From NCBI RefSeq assembly GCF_030730865.1, contig NZ_JAVALZ010000003.1, positions 372,001 through 436,000 of the forward strand: a stretch of 64,000 nucleotides of DNA, given 5' to 3'. Positions 35,580 through 47,542 of this stretch are shown piece by piece. Under the pieces are notes generated by a model. That model was not told the origin of the DNA and searched no databases. It worked only from the letters and a program-made list of their open reading frames with translations. The position numbers were made by a program, and so were the translations under genes. Numbering within the stretch: the stretch's first letter is position 1; each line of letters begins with the position of its first letter. Source of the DNA: Uliginosibacterium sp. 31-16 (lineage in GTDB: Bacteria; Pseudomonadota; Gammaproteobacteria; Burkholderiales; Rhodocyclaceae).

Positions 35580-35609
35580 CGCAGCAAGCTTTCCCGGGGG
35601 AAACGCTGG

Positions 35610-36359
35610 ATGGATATCATCAGCATCATTGGTCTGCTTGTCGGTTTGCTGGCGATCATTCTTGGTCAGATCCTGGAAGGTGGGCATCTCGGTTCGCTGG
35701 TGCAGCCCACAGCTCTCCTGATCGTTTTGGGCGGCACGACCGGTGCGGTGATGCTGCAGACTCCCTGGCGGATCTTCAAGCAGGGCATGCAGATGGCCGC
35801 ATGGGTGTTCAAGCCTCCCGTGCCACACATTCCGGATCTCATCGCCGAGGTGGTGGTCTGGAGCGGGATCGCACGTCGGGAGGGCTTGCTGGCGCTGGAG
35901 GCCCGTATCGACGCGCAGTCTGACCCTTTCGTACGCAAGGGGCTGCAGTTGCTGGTTGATGGGCTGGAGCCCGAGCGCATCCGCGATGTGCTGGAGGTCG
36001 AGATCAGCATCTGGGAAGCAGACATGAAGCAGGCCAGCAAAGTGTGGGAGGCTGCTGGGGGCTATGCTCCCACCATCGGGATCATTGGCGCGGTGATGGG
36101 CCTGATTCACGTGATGGAGAATCTTTCCGAACCCTCAAAGCTGGGCGCCGGGATTGCCGTGGCTTTCGTGGCAACGATCTATGGGGTCGGGTCGGCCAAT
36201 CTGGTTTTCCTGCCGATGGCCAAAAAGCTGCAGGTAACCCTGAGCCATCTCGTATCGGTGCGCGAGATGCTGGTGGACGGCTTGATCGGAATCGCGCGTG
36301 GCGATAATCCACGCCTCATCGAGAGTCGGCTGGAGAGCTACATTCTCGGTCCTCGCTGA
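35610..36359 (+). CDS. MotA-family stator protein (MotC-like)
   Basis: 249 residues with four membrane helices (about 4-20, 33-50, 148-166, 180-202) and the cytoplasmic loop between 2 and 3. The Pro-rich proton-path segment GGYAPTIGIIGAVMGLIHVME and the terminal LVSVREMLVDGL match MotA/MotC. The position after fliA is the one motC has in Pseudomonas-type clusters. In those clusters an OmpA-type motD follows; here no motD is present in the next 6 kb, so the MotB/D partner must be elsewhere. It begins 30 bases after fliA and is probably cotranscribed. Confidence 0.92.
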   Translation: MDIISIIGLLVGLLAIILGQILEGGHLGSLVQPTALLIVLGGTTGAVMLQTPWRIFKQGMQMAAWVFKPPVPHIPDLIAEVVVWSGIARREGLLALEARIDAQSDPFVRKGLQLLVDGLEPERIRDVLEVEISIWEADMKQASKVWEAAGGYAPTIGIIGAVMGLIHVMENLSEPSKLGAGIAVAFVATIYGVGSANLVFLPMAKKLQVTLSHLVSVREMLVDGLIGIARGDNPRLIESRLESYILGPR

Positions 36360-36386
36360 GTACAGGCCACTCTTTTTCGACCACCC

Positions 36387-36476
36387 CTGAAGACCCGCGT
36401 GGGTATTCGTTCTCGCGGTGCAGGGGCTGAAGAGGTCCGCTCCATCCGTGTGGGCAGGGCTGCCGCCTGAAGAGCC
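36387..36476. repeat. Intergenic palindromic repeat (TGAAGAGCC family), locus 3
   Basis: TGAAGACCCGCGTGG at 36388-36402 is identical to 6225-6239, and GCCTGAAGAGCC at 36465-36476 to 6182-6193; GGCTGAAGAGG lies between. The order differs from locus 1. The site lies between the convergent MotA-like and sensor-kinase genes. The rest of this 276-base gap shows nothing else I can name. Confidence 0.55.
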
Positions 36477-36635
36477 TTCTCCTGTGCGGCTCCTGGAGCA
36501 GGCTCTGGTGTGCATTGGCTGATCGTGCCCGCAAGGCGTGCACCGGTGATGACAGCAAGGGCGGATTCATCCGCTCATCCGCGCACGGATCAGGCTCTCT
36601 TTAAGAACCCCGCAGCAAGCGAATTGACCTGGTAA

Positions 36636-39098
36636 TTACTGGATATTGCTGGATGCCGGCAGCAGCTGTGGGCTGCCGTGTACGTTGGCGGCGCTGTCAT
36701 CCGTGTGCGGTGCTTCCAGCGGGAGGTGGATGATGAAGCAGGTGCCCGCGCCCGGGGAACTGACCAGCTGGATGTGGCCGCCCAGCAGGCTGGTGATGAT
36801 GTTGTAGACAATGTACAAGCCCAGCCCGCTGCCACCCTGACCCAGGCGGGTGGTGAAAAACGGATCGAACACCCGTCCTTGCTTTTCGATCGGGATGCCC
36901 GAGCCATTGTCGGAGAGCATGAGCACGACATCCTTGTCACCCAGGCGGCTGGCTGAAATCAGCAGACCTCCGGCCTGGCCCGGCTCGAAGGCATGCACCG
37001 TGGCATTGGTGACGATGTTGGTGATGACCTGATCCAGGGGCCCCGGATAACTGTTCAGAACGATGTTCTCGGGGATGTCGATGCTCAGGCTGTGCTGCTG
37101 TTTGCGCAGGGTCGGGCTGAGCGTGGCGACAACTTCCTGCACCGTTTGCAACAGGTCGAATTCGCGGCGCTGGGCACTGGTCTGATCGACTGCGACCTGC
37201 TTGAAGTTGCCTACCAGCGTGACGGCGCGATAGGCATTGCGTTCGATCAGCAGACAGCCCTCTTCACAGATCTGCATGAATTCGGTCAGGTCGGATTTTC
37301 GCAAGCTGCCGGCGTCGATGGCACGATTCATGTCGCGGACCTGATCACGCAGGGAGGTGGAAGCCACCAAAGCATTGCCCAGCGGGGTGTTCAACTCATG
37401 TGCCACGCCGGCAACCAGATTGCCCAGAGAGGCGAGCTTTTCGCTTTGCACCAATTGCTCCATGGCCTGCGATAACTGATCGTTGGACTGGCGCAAAGCA
37501 GTGGTGCGCTCAACGACACGTTGCTCCAGGGTCTGATTGAGCTGACGAATTTCGGCTTCGATGGCTTTCTGTGCCGAGATGTCCTTGGCGGTGCCACGGT
37601 AGCCGGTGAATTCTCCGTTCAAACCAAAAACCGGGTCGCCGCTGGCCAGCAGGTGCAAAAGTCGTCCATCCGGCATTTGCAGGGCGAGTTCGAAATCGCG
37701 GAATGGCTGGTGGGCTTCGGCTGTCTTCCGGTGTTGTTCCCAGGCTTCTTCGTAGCCCAGGTTGCGCGGGTTTTCCCAGGCCCGCAACCCCAGCATCAGG
37801 ACATTGCGTGCCAGCAATTCACCGGCTCGCTGACCGGAGAAGGCGGTGTACTGCAGCAACTCGTTCTGCTCCCAGAAAAAATCGCTGGACATGTCCGAAA
37901 GCGCCCGGAAGCGTCCCTCGCTGTCGCGCAGGGCGTGCTCGGCCAGGGTGCGCTGCATGGCACTGAGGCGAAAGTCCTTCAGGCCGCCGGCAAGCTGTCC
38001 CAGTTCGTTGTTGCCGACTTCAGGTACCGGATGTTCGAAATTACCCGAAGAGAACGCTTCCACGGTGCGCAGCAGCTCGGTCAGCGGGGTCTGGATGGAA
38101 TTGAACACCAGTGCGCCAAACATGAAAGTGACCGCTACGATCAACAGGCTGGTCACGACGGCGAACGTGTTGATCAATGTCAGCCGCTGCAGATAGCGGC
38201 TGCGCAAAGTGCCTTCTATTTCGGCATAGCGTTTATCGAGATTTGCTGCCGCATTTGAAATGGCTTGCTGGCTGGCCTCGATCCGGGTTTCCATGATCTG
38301 GTTGCGGATGGCATAGTTTCGCTGCAGGCTGCCCAGGCCCGAAATCATGGTGTGGACCTGTTTTTGCAGGTTTTTCAGTGCCTTGCGTTCAAATTCACTG
38401 GGGGCGAGCGTTTCGAGCAATGGGGCGAGCTGGGCCACGCGCTCCAGCGATCCCCGGGTACTCAGGCTGATGGTGGTTTCGCGTTTGGCATAGTAGGCAT
38501 TCATCTTCAGCAGTGAGTCGATGAAGGCATTGACAGCGACGACCGAGGCAGGGCCCAGCAGCGTCTGGCCTTTCTTCTGACTGGTGGCGCTGATCACCAC
38601 GGCCAGAAGTTCGGCTGCATGCCGGCTGGGTTCGATCAATTCATTCTGGTAGATCTTGTCGATGTCCTGATTGAGCTGTTTGAGCTCCCGGTAGCCGGTG
38701 ATGAAGTTTTGCAGGGACTGACGCAGCATCAGCAGGTTTTCGCTGTATTCGTTCCTGGATTTGTCCAGTTGCGAGAATTCCAGGAAGAGCTGCTCGGTCG
38801 CCTTGTCGATCTGTTGCTGCAATGCTTCATCCGAGGAGGTCAGATAGTTCTGGATGGCAACCTGCAGGCGCGCTGTTTCGGTGTTGAAGTGCTGCAGTTG
38901 ACGTTGCTGCAGGTTCAAACCCTCGATGGATTCAAAGTAGCTGTCTTTGAGGGTGCTGGCGAGCAGGCTCAGTGTCAGCAGCAGGATCAGCCCGGCTACG
39001 TTCAGCAGGGTCAGGTAGCGCAGGCGCTGCTGGATCGAGGTGGCGTTGAGCCAGTCATGAATGCGCTCCAGCAGGAGGGTTGCCGACGGACGGATCAT
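36636..39098 (-). CDS. Sensor histidine kinase with large helical periplasmic domain, HAMP and PAS
   Basis: 820 residues. Membrane helices at about 29-48 and 304-330 enclose roughly 255 periplasmic residues that look wholly helical (QQRQLQHFNTETARLQ, LRQSLQNFITGYRELKQLN), reminiscent of the TorS sensor domain that binds the periplasmic protein TorT. HAMP (about 331-383), one PAS domain (about 395-510), a short coiled coil, then HisKA with His567 in VAHELNTPLG and an ATPase domain (NIVTNATVHAF near 693, DNGSGIP, GGSGLGLYIV). No receiver domain and no neighbouring response regulator. Its ATG overlaps the stop of the TRAP-type binding-protein gene (ATGA), so it is the last gene of a receptor operon. 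Confidence 0.92.
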   Translation of the reverse strand: MIRPSATLLLERIHDWLNATSIQQRLRYLTLLNVAGLILLLTLSLLASTLKDSYFESIEGLNLQQRQLQHFNTETARLQVAIQNYLTSSDEALQQQIDKATEQLFLEFSQLDKSRNEYSENLLMLRQSLQNFITGYRELKQLNQDIDKIYQNELIEPSRHAAELLAVVISATSQKKGQTLLGPASVVAVNAFIDSLLKMNAYYAKRETTISLSTRGSLERVAQLAPLLETLAPSEFERKALKNLQKQVHTMISGLGSLQRNYAIRNQIMETRIEASQQAISNAAANLDKRYAEIEGTLRSRYLQRLTLINTFAVVTSLLIVAVTFMFGALVFNSIQTPLTELLRTVEAFSSGNFEHPVPEVGNNELGQLAGGLKDFRLSAMQRTLAEHALRDSEGRFRALSDMSSDFFWEQNELLQYTAFSGQRAGELLARNVLMLGLRAWENPRNLGYEEAWEQHRKTAEAHQPFRDFELALQMPDGRLLHLLASGDPVFGLNGEFTGYRGTAKDISAQKAIEAEIRQLNQTLEQRVVERTTALRQSNDQLSQAMEQLVQSEKLASLGNLVAGVAHELNTPLGNALVASTSLRDQVRDMNRAIDAGSLRKSDLTEFMQICEEGCLLIERNAYRAVTLVGNFKQVAVDQTSAQRREFDLLQTVQEVVATLSPTLRKQQHSLSIDIPENIVLNSYPGPLDQVITNIVTNATVHAFEPGQAGGLLISASRLGDKDVVLMLSDNGSGIPIEKQGRVFDPFFTTRLGQGGSGLGLYIVYNIITSLLGGHIQLVSSPGAGTCFIIHLPLEAPHTDDSAANVHGSPQLLPASSNIQ

Positions 39099-40099
39099 TT
39101 AATGGCCCGGATCCTCTTGATCAGGTTTTGCTGCTGTGGGTCGCTCGCATATCGGGCATAGACAGGCTGAACCGCGGCGGTGAATCGGGCTATCTGCTCC
39201 TTGGGCAATTCATTGAATTTCACGCCTGCCAGTTTGAGTGTGGCCTCTACGCGCTCTTCGCGCTGCTGCCACATGTCGCGCATGACAGCGACGGATTCAC
39301 GGGCCGCCTTGCGCAGCATTACCTGCTCGGACTGGGAGAGTTTGTCCCAGGAAATTTTTGACATTACCAGCACCTCGGGCGACATGGTGTGGCGGGTCAG
39401 ACTGAAAATCGGGGCGTATTTGTAATGCTCGGTGCTGCTGTAGGAGGGCAGATTGTTTTCTGCGGCCTCGACCAGATCATTGTTCAGTGCCCGCGCGGTC
39501 TGGGCAAATGGCAGGCGCACCGGGCGTGCCCCGAGCAGATCAAAGACCATGAGTGACATTTCAGAGGGTTGTACGCGGATGTTCAGATCTTTCATGTCTT
39601 CGAGTTTCAGAATCGGCTTCTTTACCGTGTAAATACTCCGGATGCCTGCGTCGTAATAAGCCAGACCGATCAGTCCCTTGCTGGCGAGCGAGTCGAGTAC
39701 TTCCTGACCAATCGGGCCATCCAGTACCTTGTGCAGATGCTCGGTGTCGCGGAACAGATAGGGCAGGGAGAATACCCGGCTGAGTGGAGCTATCGAGTCC
39801 AGCGCCTGAATGCTGACCCGGTTCATGTCCAGCTCGCCTGATTGCACGAGTTGCAGCAAGGGGCCTTCGTCGCCAAGCAGACCAGAGGAGAAGACGCGGA
39901 TGCCCAGCTTGCGACCGGACGTTTTCTGAATCTGCTGATTCATGAATTGCACGGCCTGTACTGTCGGATAATCGTCCGGATGTACATCCGCTGAGCGCAA
40001 GGTGCGCATTCCATCCGTCGTATCGATGGCTCCCGCGTTGCCTGCCAGCAGTGCCAGTATTGTGACCATCCCGATCAGGATTCTTGTGCCTCTGGTCAT
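39095..40099 (-). CDS. TRAP-type periplasmic solute-binding protein (DctP family)
   Basis: 334 residues with a signal peptide (about 1-24, cut after GNAGA). DctP-type features: VQFMNQQIQKTSGRKLGIRVF, SGLLGDEGPLLQLVQSGELDM, and Arg175 in NIRVQPSEM, the position of the conserved Arg that holds a carboxylate ligand. TRAP transporters need DctQ and DctM membrane proteins; neither is present here. Instead the gene overlaps the upstream amino-acid-binding-type gene and the downstream sensor kinase by 4 bases each. This suggests it is a receptor that presents an organic acid to the kinase. Ligand unknown. Confidence 0.92.
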   Translation of the reverse strand: MTRGTRILIGMVTILALLAGNAGAIDTTDGMRTLRSADVHPDDYPTVQAVQFMNQQIQKTSGRKLGIRVFSSGLLGDEGPLLQLVQSGELDMNRVSIQALDSIAPLSRVFSLPYLFRDTEHLHKVLDGPIGQEVLDSLASKGLIGLAYYDAGIRSIYTVKKPILKLEDMKDLNIRVQPSEMSLMVFDLLGARPVRLPFAQTARALNNDLVEAAENNLPSYSSTEHYKYAPIFSLTRHTMSPEVLVMSKISWDKLSQSEQVMLRKAARESVAVMRDMWQQREERVEATLKLAGVKFNELPKEQIARFTAAVQPVYARYASDPQQQNLIKRIRAIK

Positions 40100-40923
40100 G
40101 GGTTTCCCCTTTCTGCCTGACGTGGTTTTGCGTTGGGCCGCAGCTCGGGCGGCAAATCACGTCCGTGATATCTGCGGTAAATGTCATTGAGCCGTCCGTT
40201 GCGCAGATTTTCGACAACCCAGTCGCTGATCCACGCTCGCAAGGCTTTCTCGGATCTGGGGATGCCAATGGCCAGCTCAAACTCTTTTTGCACAAACTTC
40301 TCCTCGAATGGAGGGTTTGCCCCTTGACGGTTTATTTCGTCGATGACGGCCTGCTGACTGGAGAGCAGATCCAGCTTGCCTGCAACAGCAGCCTTGATGA
40401 GCAAGGCATCGTCGTCAAACGGCACCATTATGGCATCTGGCGCATGCTGCTCTATCTGTGCTGCATTGGATGTCAGGCGTGTGACGCCGATTCGCAGATT
40501 TGCCAGATCGGCGTAGCCAGTTATCTTCAGCGAGGGGTGCGCGGCGACAACGGTAAAGAGTTTGGCATATGGCGGTGAAAAGCTGATTATCCTCTCGCGT
40601 TCCGGAGTGATCGAAAGACTCGAGATCACGATATCAGCGCTGCCGGTTTCAAGGGTTTTGAGCCGACCGGCATTGCTGGTGCGGACGATCTCCAGTCTTA
40701 CGCCCAGATCACGTGCCAATATCCCTGCCGTATCGACATCCGAACCGCGCAGCTCCTGTTTTGCGTCCAGATAGCTGAAGCGGGGAACGCCAATCGCGAT
40801 TCCGACCCGTAATCTGCCCTGGTTTCGGATGCTGGCAAGATCTGCCTGTGCCGCCCCGCACAGGCAGAAAAGCAGAGAGCCAAGTCCCAGAGTACGGATC
40901 AGGGCGGTCGCCAGAACCTTCAT
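40096..40923 (-). CDS. Periplasmic family-3 solute-binding protein, receptor 3 of operon
   Basis: 275 residues; signal peptide to about residue 27 (GAAQA/DLASI). SBP_bac_3 signatures: GRLRVGIAIGVPRFSYLD, GSDVDTAGILARDLGV and LSITPERERIISFSPPYA. The C-terminal helix NGRLNDIYRRYHGRDLP is nearly the same in all three paralogues of this operon. Proteins of this family bind amino acids or small amines, usually for ABC importers, but no permease or ATPase gene is here. Start and stop overlap the neighbouring genes by 4 bases (ATGA), giving strong coupling. Confidence 0.92.
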   Translation of the reverse strand: MKVLATALIRTLGLGSLLFCLCGAAQADLASIRNQGRLRVGIAIGVPRFSYLDAKQELRGSDVDTAGILARDLGVRLEIVRTSNAGRLKTLETGSADIVISSLSITPERERIISFSPPYAKLFTVVAAHPSLKITGYADLANLRIGVTRLTSNAAQIEQHAPDAIMVPFDDDALLIKAAVAGKLDLLSSQQAVIDEINRQGANPPFEEKFVQKEFELAIGIPRSEKALRAWISDWVVENLRNGRLNDIYRRYHGRDLPPELRPNAKPRQAERGNP

Positions 40924-41720
40924 TTGCCCTCCGCGGTAGTCGTGGGCGGAATGATTGTGCCCGGCAATTTTTGACCATGATGCCTGCGGTAAATTTCTCC
41001 TAGACTGTTGTCGCGCAAGCGGCTGACGACCCAGTTGTTAACCCATTCACGCAGACTCTTTTCGCCCTTGGGCATGCCAACGGCTACGTCGAACTCCATC
41101 TGGGTGAACTGGACGATCAAAGGGCGTTTCGGGTTCATCCGGTTGGTGTTGATCACCACGCTTTCCGGGGCCGTCATGATTTCAAATTCGTTGGATATGT
41201 AACCCATCCCCAGTTTGTCATTTTCGGGGTATTCGACCACTTTGCTGTTTGGGGCGTTTTTCCGCAAATGAGCCAGGTTGGAACTGGCAGCAAGTGCTCC
41301 GATAGTCTTGTTTGACAGGTCGAGCATTGAGGACAGCTTGTGGGGGTGAGGTGCTGCGATCACCACCGCGATGCGTGCGTAGGGGACAGAAAAGGCAATC
41401 AGACGTTCGCGTTCAGGTGTGATCGACAATGCCGAGACCACCAAATCGGCCTGTTGCTCTTGCAAAACCGAGATTCGTTCCGAATTGGTAATGCGCACGA
41501 TCTGCAGTCTTACACCAAGATCCCGAGCCAGCAGGTTTGCCGTTTCCACGTCCGATCCGACCAGTTCCTTGTGGCCATTCTCGAAATTGAAAGGAGGGAC
41601 TGCTCCCGCTATCGCAATGCGGACCGTACCTGCATGACGGATGCGGGAAAGCTGGTCTGCATTGGCTGGCAGGCTTGTCAGCAGAGCCAGCCCCGTCAGC
41701 AGGATTGTTCTCGGATGCAT
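40920..41720 (-). CDS. Periplasmic family-3 solute-binding protein, receptor 2 of operon
   Basis: I start at ATG 41720 (MHPRTILLTGLALLTSLPANA), which gives a clean signal peptide; the longer frame to 41897 has 59 non-signal residues in front. 266 residues. Family-3 motifs: GTVRIAIAGAVPPFNF, GSDVETANLLARDLGV, LSITPERERLIAFSVPYA, and C-terminal LGEIYRRHHGQKLP. It is a paralogue of its two neighbours. A 184-base gap separates it from receptor 1, whereas its stop overlaps the receptor 3 start. An internal promoter in the gap is possible but none was recognised. Confidence 0.9.
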   Translation of the reverse strand: MHPRTILLTGLALLTSLPANADQLSRIRHAGTVRIAIAGAVPPFNFENGHKELVGSDVETANLLARDLGVRLQIVRITNSERISVLQEQQADLVVSALSITPERERLIAFSVPYARIAVVIAAPHPHKLSSMLDLSNKTIGALAASSNLAHLRKNAPNSKVVEYPENDKLGMGYISNEFEIMTAPESVVINTNRMNPKRPLIVQFTQMEFDVAVGMPKGEKSLREWVNNWVVSRLRDNSLGEIYRRHHGQKLPGTIIPPTTTAEGK

Positions 41721-41904
41721 GCGGATAACTCTACGAACTCTTTCAATGCCCGCTCGTTCCGCGGCGGTGCGAGGCGGATGAAGCGTGTCTGCGGTTTTTT
41801 CAGAAGATTTGGCTGGCTTCAGCACTGATGCGGTGGACTGTTTCAAGCTTGCCTGCGGGGGCTGATGCGATGGTGCGGTGCGCCGGTGAAATTGCATCAG
41901 AGGT

Positions 41905-42714
41905 TTACCGCGGAGTGACTATCTTGGGCAGAACAGATTCGGGCAGATCATGTCCGTGGTGACGGCGGAAAACTTCATTCAGCTTGCCATTAGCCAGATT
42001 GGTGACAACCCAGTTGTTGATCCACTCACGAAGCGGGCGTTCGCTTTTGCGCATGCCGATGGCGATCTGATATTCACGCTGGATGAATTTCGCTTCCAGA
42101 CGGCGATCTGTCACCATGTTGTTGATTTCCTTCAGGGTTGCATGCTGGCAGGAAATGATGTCGAACTGACGCTTCAGATAGCCTTCGATCAGGCTGCGCT
42201 CGTCTTCGTATTCAACAATCTCTACCCCGCTGGTGTGCTGTTTGAGTAGCGTGCCGTTTGAGGTGTTTCTCCCGACACCGACTTTTTTGCCGCGCAGATC
42301 CATGTAGCTGGTGATCTGGTACTGGCGGGGAGCTCCTACGATCAATGCGATGCTGGAGTAGGGGACGGAAAATGAGATGAGCTGTTCGCGTTCGGGCGTG
42401 ATCGACAGGGCCGAGATGATCAGGTCGGCTTTTTTCGATACCATGGTTTCAATGCGGTCAGCGTTGGCGACGAACACGAACTCCGGTGTGACGCCAAGAT
42501 CCTTGGCCAGCAATCGGGATGTGTCTACGTCAGAACCGACGAATCCGGCTTTCGGTTCGGTCACGCTGAAGCTGGGGAGCCCATTGATGATGGCAATGCG
42601 CAGTTTGCCGGCGGCCTTGATGTCCGCCAGCTGATCGGCACGCGCCAGATGCGGCATGGTGCAGGCACACAGTGCCAGTCCCCATGTGACAAGACTTACC
42701 GCAAGCGTTTTCAT
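41905..42714 (-). CDS. Periplasmic family-3 solute-binding protein, receptor 1 of operon
   Basis: 269 residues from ATG 42714, chosen because a strong AAGGAGG lies eight bases upstream; the frame to 42756 is not supported. Signal peptide to about residue 27 (HLARA/DQLAD). Family-3 motifs: GKLRIAIINGLPSFSV, GSDVDTSRLLAKDLGV, LSITPEREQLISFSVPYS, and LNEVFRRHHGHDLP at the end. It is the first gene of the receptor operon, transcribed away from pyrG. Sequence differences in the ligand cleft among the three receptors suggest different ligands. Confidence 0.92.
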   Translation of the reverse strand: MKTLAVSLVTWGLALCACTMPHLARADQLADIKAAGKLRIAIINGLPSFSVTEPKAGFVGSDVDTSRLLAKDLGVTPEFVFVANADRIETMVSKKADLIISALSITPEREQLISFSVPYSSIALIVGAPRQYQITSYMDLRGKKVGVGRNTSNGTLLKQHTSGVEIVEYEDERSLIEGYLKRQFDIISCQHATLKEINNMVTDRRLEAKFIQREYQIAIGMRKSERPLREWINNWVVTNLANGKLNEVFRRHHGHDLPESVLPKIVTPR

Positions 42715-42736
42715 TAGCCAGCCTCCTTTGCGGGCA

Positions 42737-42742
42737 AGTATA
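42737..42742 (-). promoter_or_regulatory. Possible -10 element of the receptor operon
   Basis: TATACT on the reverse strand, 23 bases before the ATG at 42714. The -35 region at 17 bases distance is poor (GACGGC), so the promoter would be weak or activator-dependent. Confidence 0.35.
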
Positions 42743-42858
42743 GGGTTTTTCGCCAACCTGCCGTCTGCGCTTTGTTTTAGCCTTACATATTACGGAAAAG
42801 CAGGCCTGCAACTTGAGTCGTAGCCCGGCTTGCAGGGTTTTGGGCCCGATGGATTTGA

Positions 42859-45376
<2,518 letters not shown>

Positions 45377-45380
<4 letters not shown>

Positions 45381-45670
45381 TTACGCACGTTGTCCTGTTC
45401 AAGCTGCTGCCCGGCGTCTCCCCGGAGAGCCGCGCGGCGCTTGAGTTTCACGCAGCCATGCTCGAATTGCCGCGCCAGATCCCGCTGATCAGGGCATGGC
45501 GCTGCGGATTCAATACAGTGGCTGATGCGCAGGCTGCCGATTATCTGCTGGTGGCCGAGTTCGATAATCAGGAAGATCTTTTTGCCTATTTCGAACACCC
45601 GGCTCATGTTGCGGCGGTGCGCTGTCTGGATGGAGTGGCTGATCTGCAATTTGCTGACCTTGCGGGCTGA
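45377..45670 (+). CDS. Dabb (stress-responsive alpha/beta barrel) protein
   Basis: 97 residues from GTG 45377, which overlaps the kdsA stop (GTGA). It starts [17 protein letters not shown] and ends with a [15 protein letters not shown] segment, the pattern of the dimeric Dabb fold. Such genes are common between kdsA and eno in betaproteobacteria. A role in stress or in handling a small hydrophobic ligand is suggested in the family, but no reaction is established. It is cytoplasmic. Confidence 0.9.
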
Positions 45671-45714
45671 AAACGCCTTGTTTCTGCGTCCGGTCAAGCA
45701 GACATGATCTTCCT

Positions 45715-45736
45715 TGCGTAGAATTACGCAGTTTTT
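45715..45736 (+). terminator. Small terminator-like hairpin before eno
   Basis: TGCGTA / TACGCA, 6-base stem with loop GAAT, followed by GTTTTT. The stem is short, so termination may be partial between the pyrG-kdsA unit and eno. Confidence 0.5.
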
Positions 45737-45836
45737 CGCGTCGGCAGCACTCCCCCGTGCCAGGACGCACCCCGGCTCAGGCCGGTCGAGACCGGCTGCG
45801 ATGGCAGCTCGCTCATTGAACAGATTGACTAACTAG

Positions 45837-47135
<1,299 letters not shown>

Positions 47136-47165
47136 TCAGCCGAAGCTTGTAAGCAGTTACAATCG

Positions 47166-47192
47166 GGGCGCACCACATGGTGCGCCCTTTTT
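47166..47192 (+). terminator. Intrinsic terminator after eno
   Basis: GGGCGCACC / GGTGCGCCC, a 9-base perfect stem with loop ACAT, followed by TTTTT, 31 bases after the eno stop. Confidence 0.92.
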
Positions 47193-47222
47193 GTTTGCGA
47201 AACGCCCGGATTACGAACCATC

Positions 47223-47510
47223 ATGCGCTGGCCTGCCATCTTTTTTCTTGCGTTGCTGATTGTGCTGCAATACCCGCTGTGGGTCGGCAAAGGCAGCTGG
47301 CAGGAAGTGCGCGAAGCAGAAGCCCGGCTCGCGGACTTGCGTGCGGAAAACCAGATACTGGAAAAGCGCAATGCTGATCTGGCCGCCGAGGTGAAGGATC
47401 TCAAGTCCGGCTATGAAGCGATGGAAGAGCGTGCGCGGCTGGAGCTTAATCTCGTCAAGCCTGGTGAGGTTTTTGTGCAGATTTCCGATGGTCCGGTAGA
47501 TTACAAGTAA
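47223..47510 (+). CDS. ftsB: Cell division protein FtsB
   Basis: 95 residues: a short cytoplasmic start, one membrane helix (about 4-20, AIFFLALLIVLQYPLW), then a coiled coil (about 28-65, EVREAEARLADLRAENQIL) ending in a small periplasmic tail. The EERARLELNLVKPGEVF segment is characteristic. FtsB joins FtsL and FtsQ in the divisome and controls septal peptidoglycan synthesis. Its place after eno is the usual one in many proteobacteria. It starts 31 bases after the eno terminator. Confidence 0.95.
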   Translation: MRWPAIFFLALLIVLQYPLWVGKGSWQEVREAEARLADLRAENQILEKRNADLAAEVKDLKSGYEAMEERARLELNLVKPGEVFVQISDGPVDYK

Positions 47511-47542
47511 CCTTTTCCTCTTTGGCTCTGATTCGGATTCAA

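Noticed and set aside
33762-36110. 782-residue reverse-strand frame across flhF, flhG, fliA and the MotA-like gene
   Set aside because: It runs opposite to four well-recognised genes; its composition (His, Gln, Arg rich) is what the antisense of GC-rich coding DNA gives.
36636-42714. Ordinary amino-acid ABC importer or TRAP transporter operon
   Set aside because: All four binding-protein genes are present without any permease or ATPase gene on either side.
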